From NCBI GenBank assembly GCA_008373205.1, contig RQOS01000047.1, forward strand, positions 1 to 42,957: a stretch of DNA of 42,957 nt. Reading direction: 5' to 3'. The notes below the pieces were generated by a model, which did no database searches, was not told the DNA's origin, and worked only from the letters and a program-made list of their open reading frames with translations. The stretch is from SAR202 cluster bacterium (GTDB lineage Bacteria; Chloroflexota; Dehalococcoidia; Lucifugimonadales; Lucifugimonadaceae). A program made the translations under genes and the position numbers. Shown piece after piece: positions 41,534 to 42,957 of this stretch. The stretch's first letter is position 1; each line of letters starts with the position of its first letter.

Positions 41534-42957
41534 ATGGAAATTCATGAAAACAATGCTCTCAAAGAGAGAATAATTCAAATAATTAATCATAAAAATTATT
41601 GGTTATATATTTCTATACTTGGTTTGATTGTAGCCTCAACTGTTTTATTTTACTCGGTAAGAGATTTATTTGGCTTATTACCGCTTTTTATAGGTATTTC
41701 AATCTTTATCTTATTAGTCTTACTTAGATATTCCATAAAGAATTCAAAAAATTTATTATCCTTTAAATCAATCTTAGCTTTGGTTTTGACTAACTTATCT
41801 TTTTTTATATTTTTTGGTGGCATAAGCTATGATTCAAGTTCAAATTTTTCATTTGACTATACCTTATCTGGAAAATATGGTGAGTTATTAGCTAAGGGCC
41901 CCTACTATTGGAATAATTATAATGCAAGTTTAATTAATTATTTTGATTTTATTATTAGGTTGTCATTGCCTCTTGTTTTTTTGACTATAATTTACTACCC
42001 AAAAGGTTATATAAGAATATTACAAAAAATCTATGCTTCTTTGACAAATATAATTTCTATTTTTTCAGCATTAATTAAGAATTCAATTATTTCATTAAGA
42101 ATTAAAAAAAATAAAGCTGAGACAGTTATAGAAAAAATAGAAGCTAAATCAGAAATACCAGAAATACCAGAAATTAAAAAAGAACTTAATTTTATAGAGG
42201 AAAAGACGAAGGAAAAGGAATCAAATATTTCAAATGAAAAAATTATAATTGAGCCAGAATTTCCAGCAGAGGTAAAGAAAGAAATAATTTATGAAGATAT
42301 ATCTAATATTGATAGAGAATTATTAAGATATAAGAAAAACAATTTCAAATGGCCAAGTATAAAAACTAGCTCACTAAAAACTACTCCAAAAAAAGAATTA
42401 GATAAAAATGAAATAAATAATACTATTGAAATCATAAAAAGTACCTTATCAGCACACGGTGTAAACACATCAATAGAAAATTTTACATCTGGCCCATCAG
42501 TAACTATGTACCAGCTTAAGCCTGGTTGGATGGATGACAAGGAAAATAAAAGAGTTAAGGTTGAGCAAGTACTTAGAAGAGAGAAAGACCTTGCATTAGC
42601 TCTAGGATCTCCTAATATTCGTTTTGAAGCAGTTTTAGATGGAGTTCAAAATATTATGGGTGTTGAAATTCCTAATATGACTCCAAATACCGTAGATTTC
42701 AAGGAAATTATTGAAGACGAAAAAATAGAGAAACTTTCTGAGAATTTTTCTCTTCCAGCTCCACTTGGACAAGGAATGGATGGAAAAGCTATAATGATCG
42801 ATATCGCAAAAATGCCTCATCTTTTGGTAGCTGGTTCAACAGGTTCAGGAAAATCAGTTTTTATCAATTCAATTATTGCGGGATTAATTTCAACTAAGAC
42901 ACCTGATGACGTAAGAATGATACTAATAGACCCTAAGAGAGTTGAATTGACCCCATA
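41534..42957 (+). CDS. ftsK: DNA translocase FtsK/SpoIIIE, 5' portion, runs off the window
   Basis: Translation from ATG 41534 (MEIHENNALKERIIQIINHKNYWLYISILGLIV...) has N-terminal TM helices, then ...APLGQGMDGKAIMIDIAKMPHLLVAGSTGSGKSVFINSIIAGLISTKTPDDVRMILIDPKRVELTP. Not in the ORF track because there is no stop in the window. Confidence 0.93.
   Translation, partial: MEIHENNALKERIIQIINHKNYWLYISILGLIVASTVLFYSVRDLFGLLPLFIGISIFILLVLLRYSIKNSKNLLSFKSILALVLTNLSFFIFFGGISYDSSSNFSFDYTLSGKYGELLAKGPYYWNNYNASLINYFDFIIRLSLPLVFLTIIYYPKGYIRILQKIYASLTNIISIFSALIKNSIISLRIKKNKAETVIEKIEAKSEIPEIPEIKKELNFIEEKTKEKESNISNEKIIIEPEFPAEVKKEIIYEDISNIDRELLRYKKNNFKWPSIKTSSLKTTPKKELDKNEINNTIEIIKSTLSAHGVNTSIENFTSGPSVTMYQLKPGWMDDKENKRVKVEQVLRREKDLALALGSPNIRFEAVLDGVQNIMGVEIPNMTPNTVDFKEIIEDEKIEKLSENFSLPAPLGQGMDGKAIMIDIAKMPHLLVAGSTGSGKSVFINSIIAGLISTKTPDDVRMILIDPKRVELTP

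Overview
The window is an AT-rich bacterial chromosome segment that is almost entirely housekeeping. On the minus strand from the left it carries a truncated tRNA-Thr(TGT), larC, clpC, an S1-domain protein (rpsA-like), and a 5S / tRNA-fMet / 23S rRNA cluster with no 16S beside it. purA then runs divergently, followed by a yvcK-like gene and dapA-asd-dapB-pnp-rpsO on the minus strand. Next come a collagen-like lipoprotein, a MOSC protein, a small DnaX-tail-like ORF, a CBS/CorC membrane protein, a GlmU acetyltransferase-only ORF, tRNA-Ser(GGA), topA, a xer recombinase, an efp-like gene and a PurN-like gene. The rest is clpX-clpP-tig-aspS-lrp (minus), an IscA-like protein with a Cys/Gly tail plus a 7Fe ferredoxin, a heterodimeric ABC exporter, rimI, ruvCAB, fabD-nusB-acpP-rnj, and a 5' ftsK fragment that is missing from the ORF track. 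I found no CRISPR array, transposon, prophage or defence island. The most noteworthy observations are: (i) a 23S-tRNA-fMet-5S-S1 arrangement without 16S, with a ~40 bp inverted repeat around the 23S that abuts the tRNA 5' end; (ii) a putative lipoprotein with 22 uninterrupted G-X-Y triplets starting two residues after the predicted lipidated Cys; (iii) an A-type Fe-S carrier homologue lacking its first Cys and carrying a Cys/Gly-rich tail; (iv) stand-alone C-terminal-type modules of GlmU and possibly DnaX; (v) an EF-P with an unusual APKAPP loop tip. All calls come from reading the sequence and from family knowledge. No searches were run.
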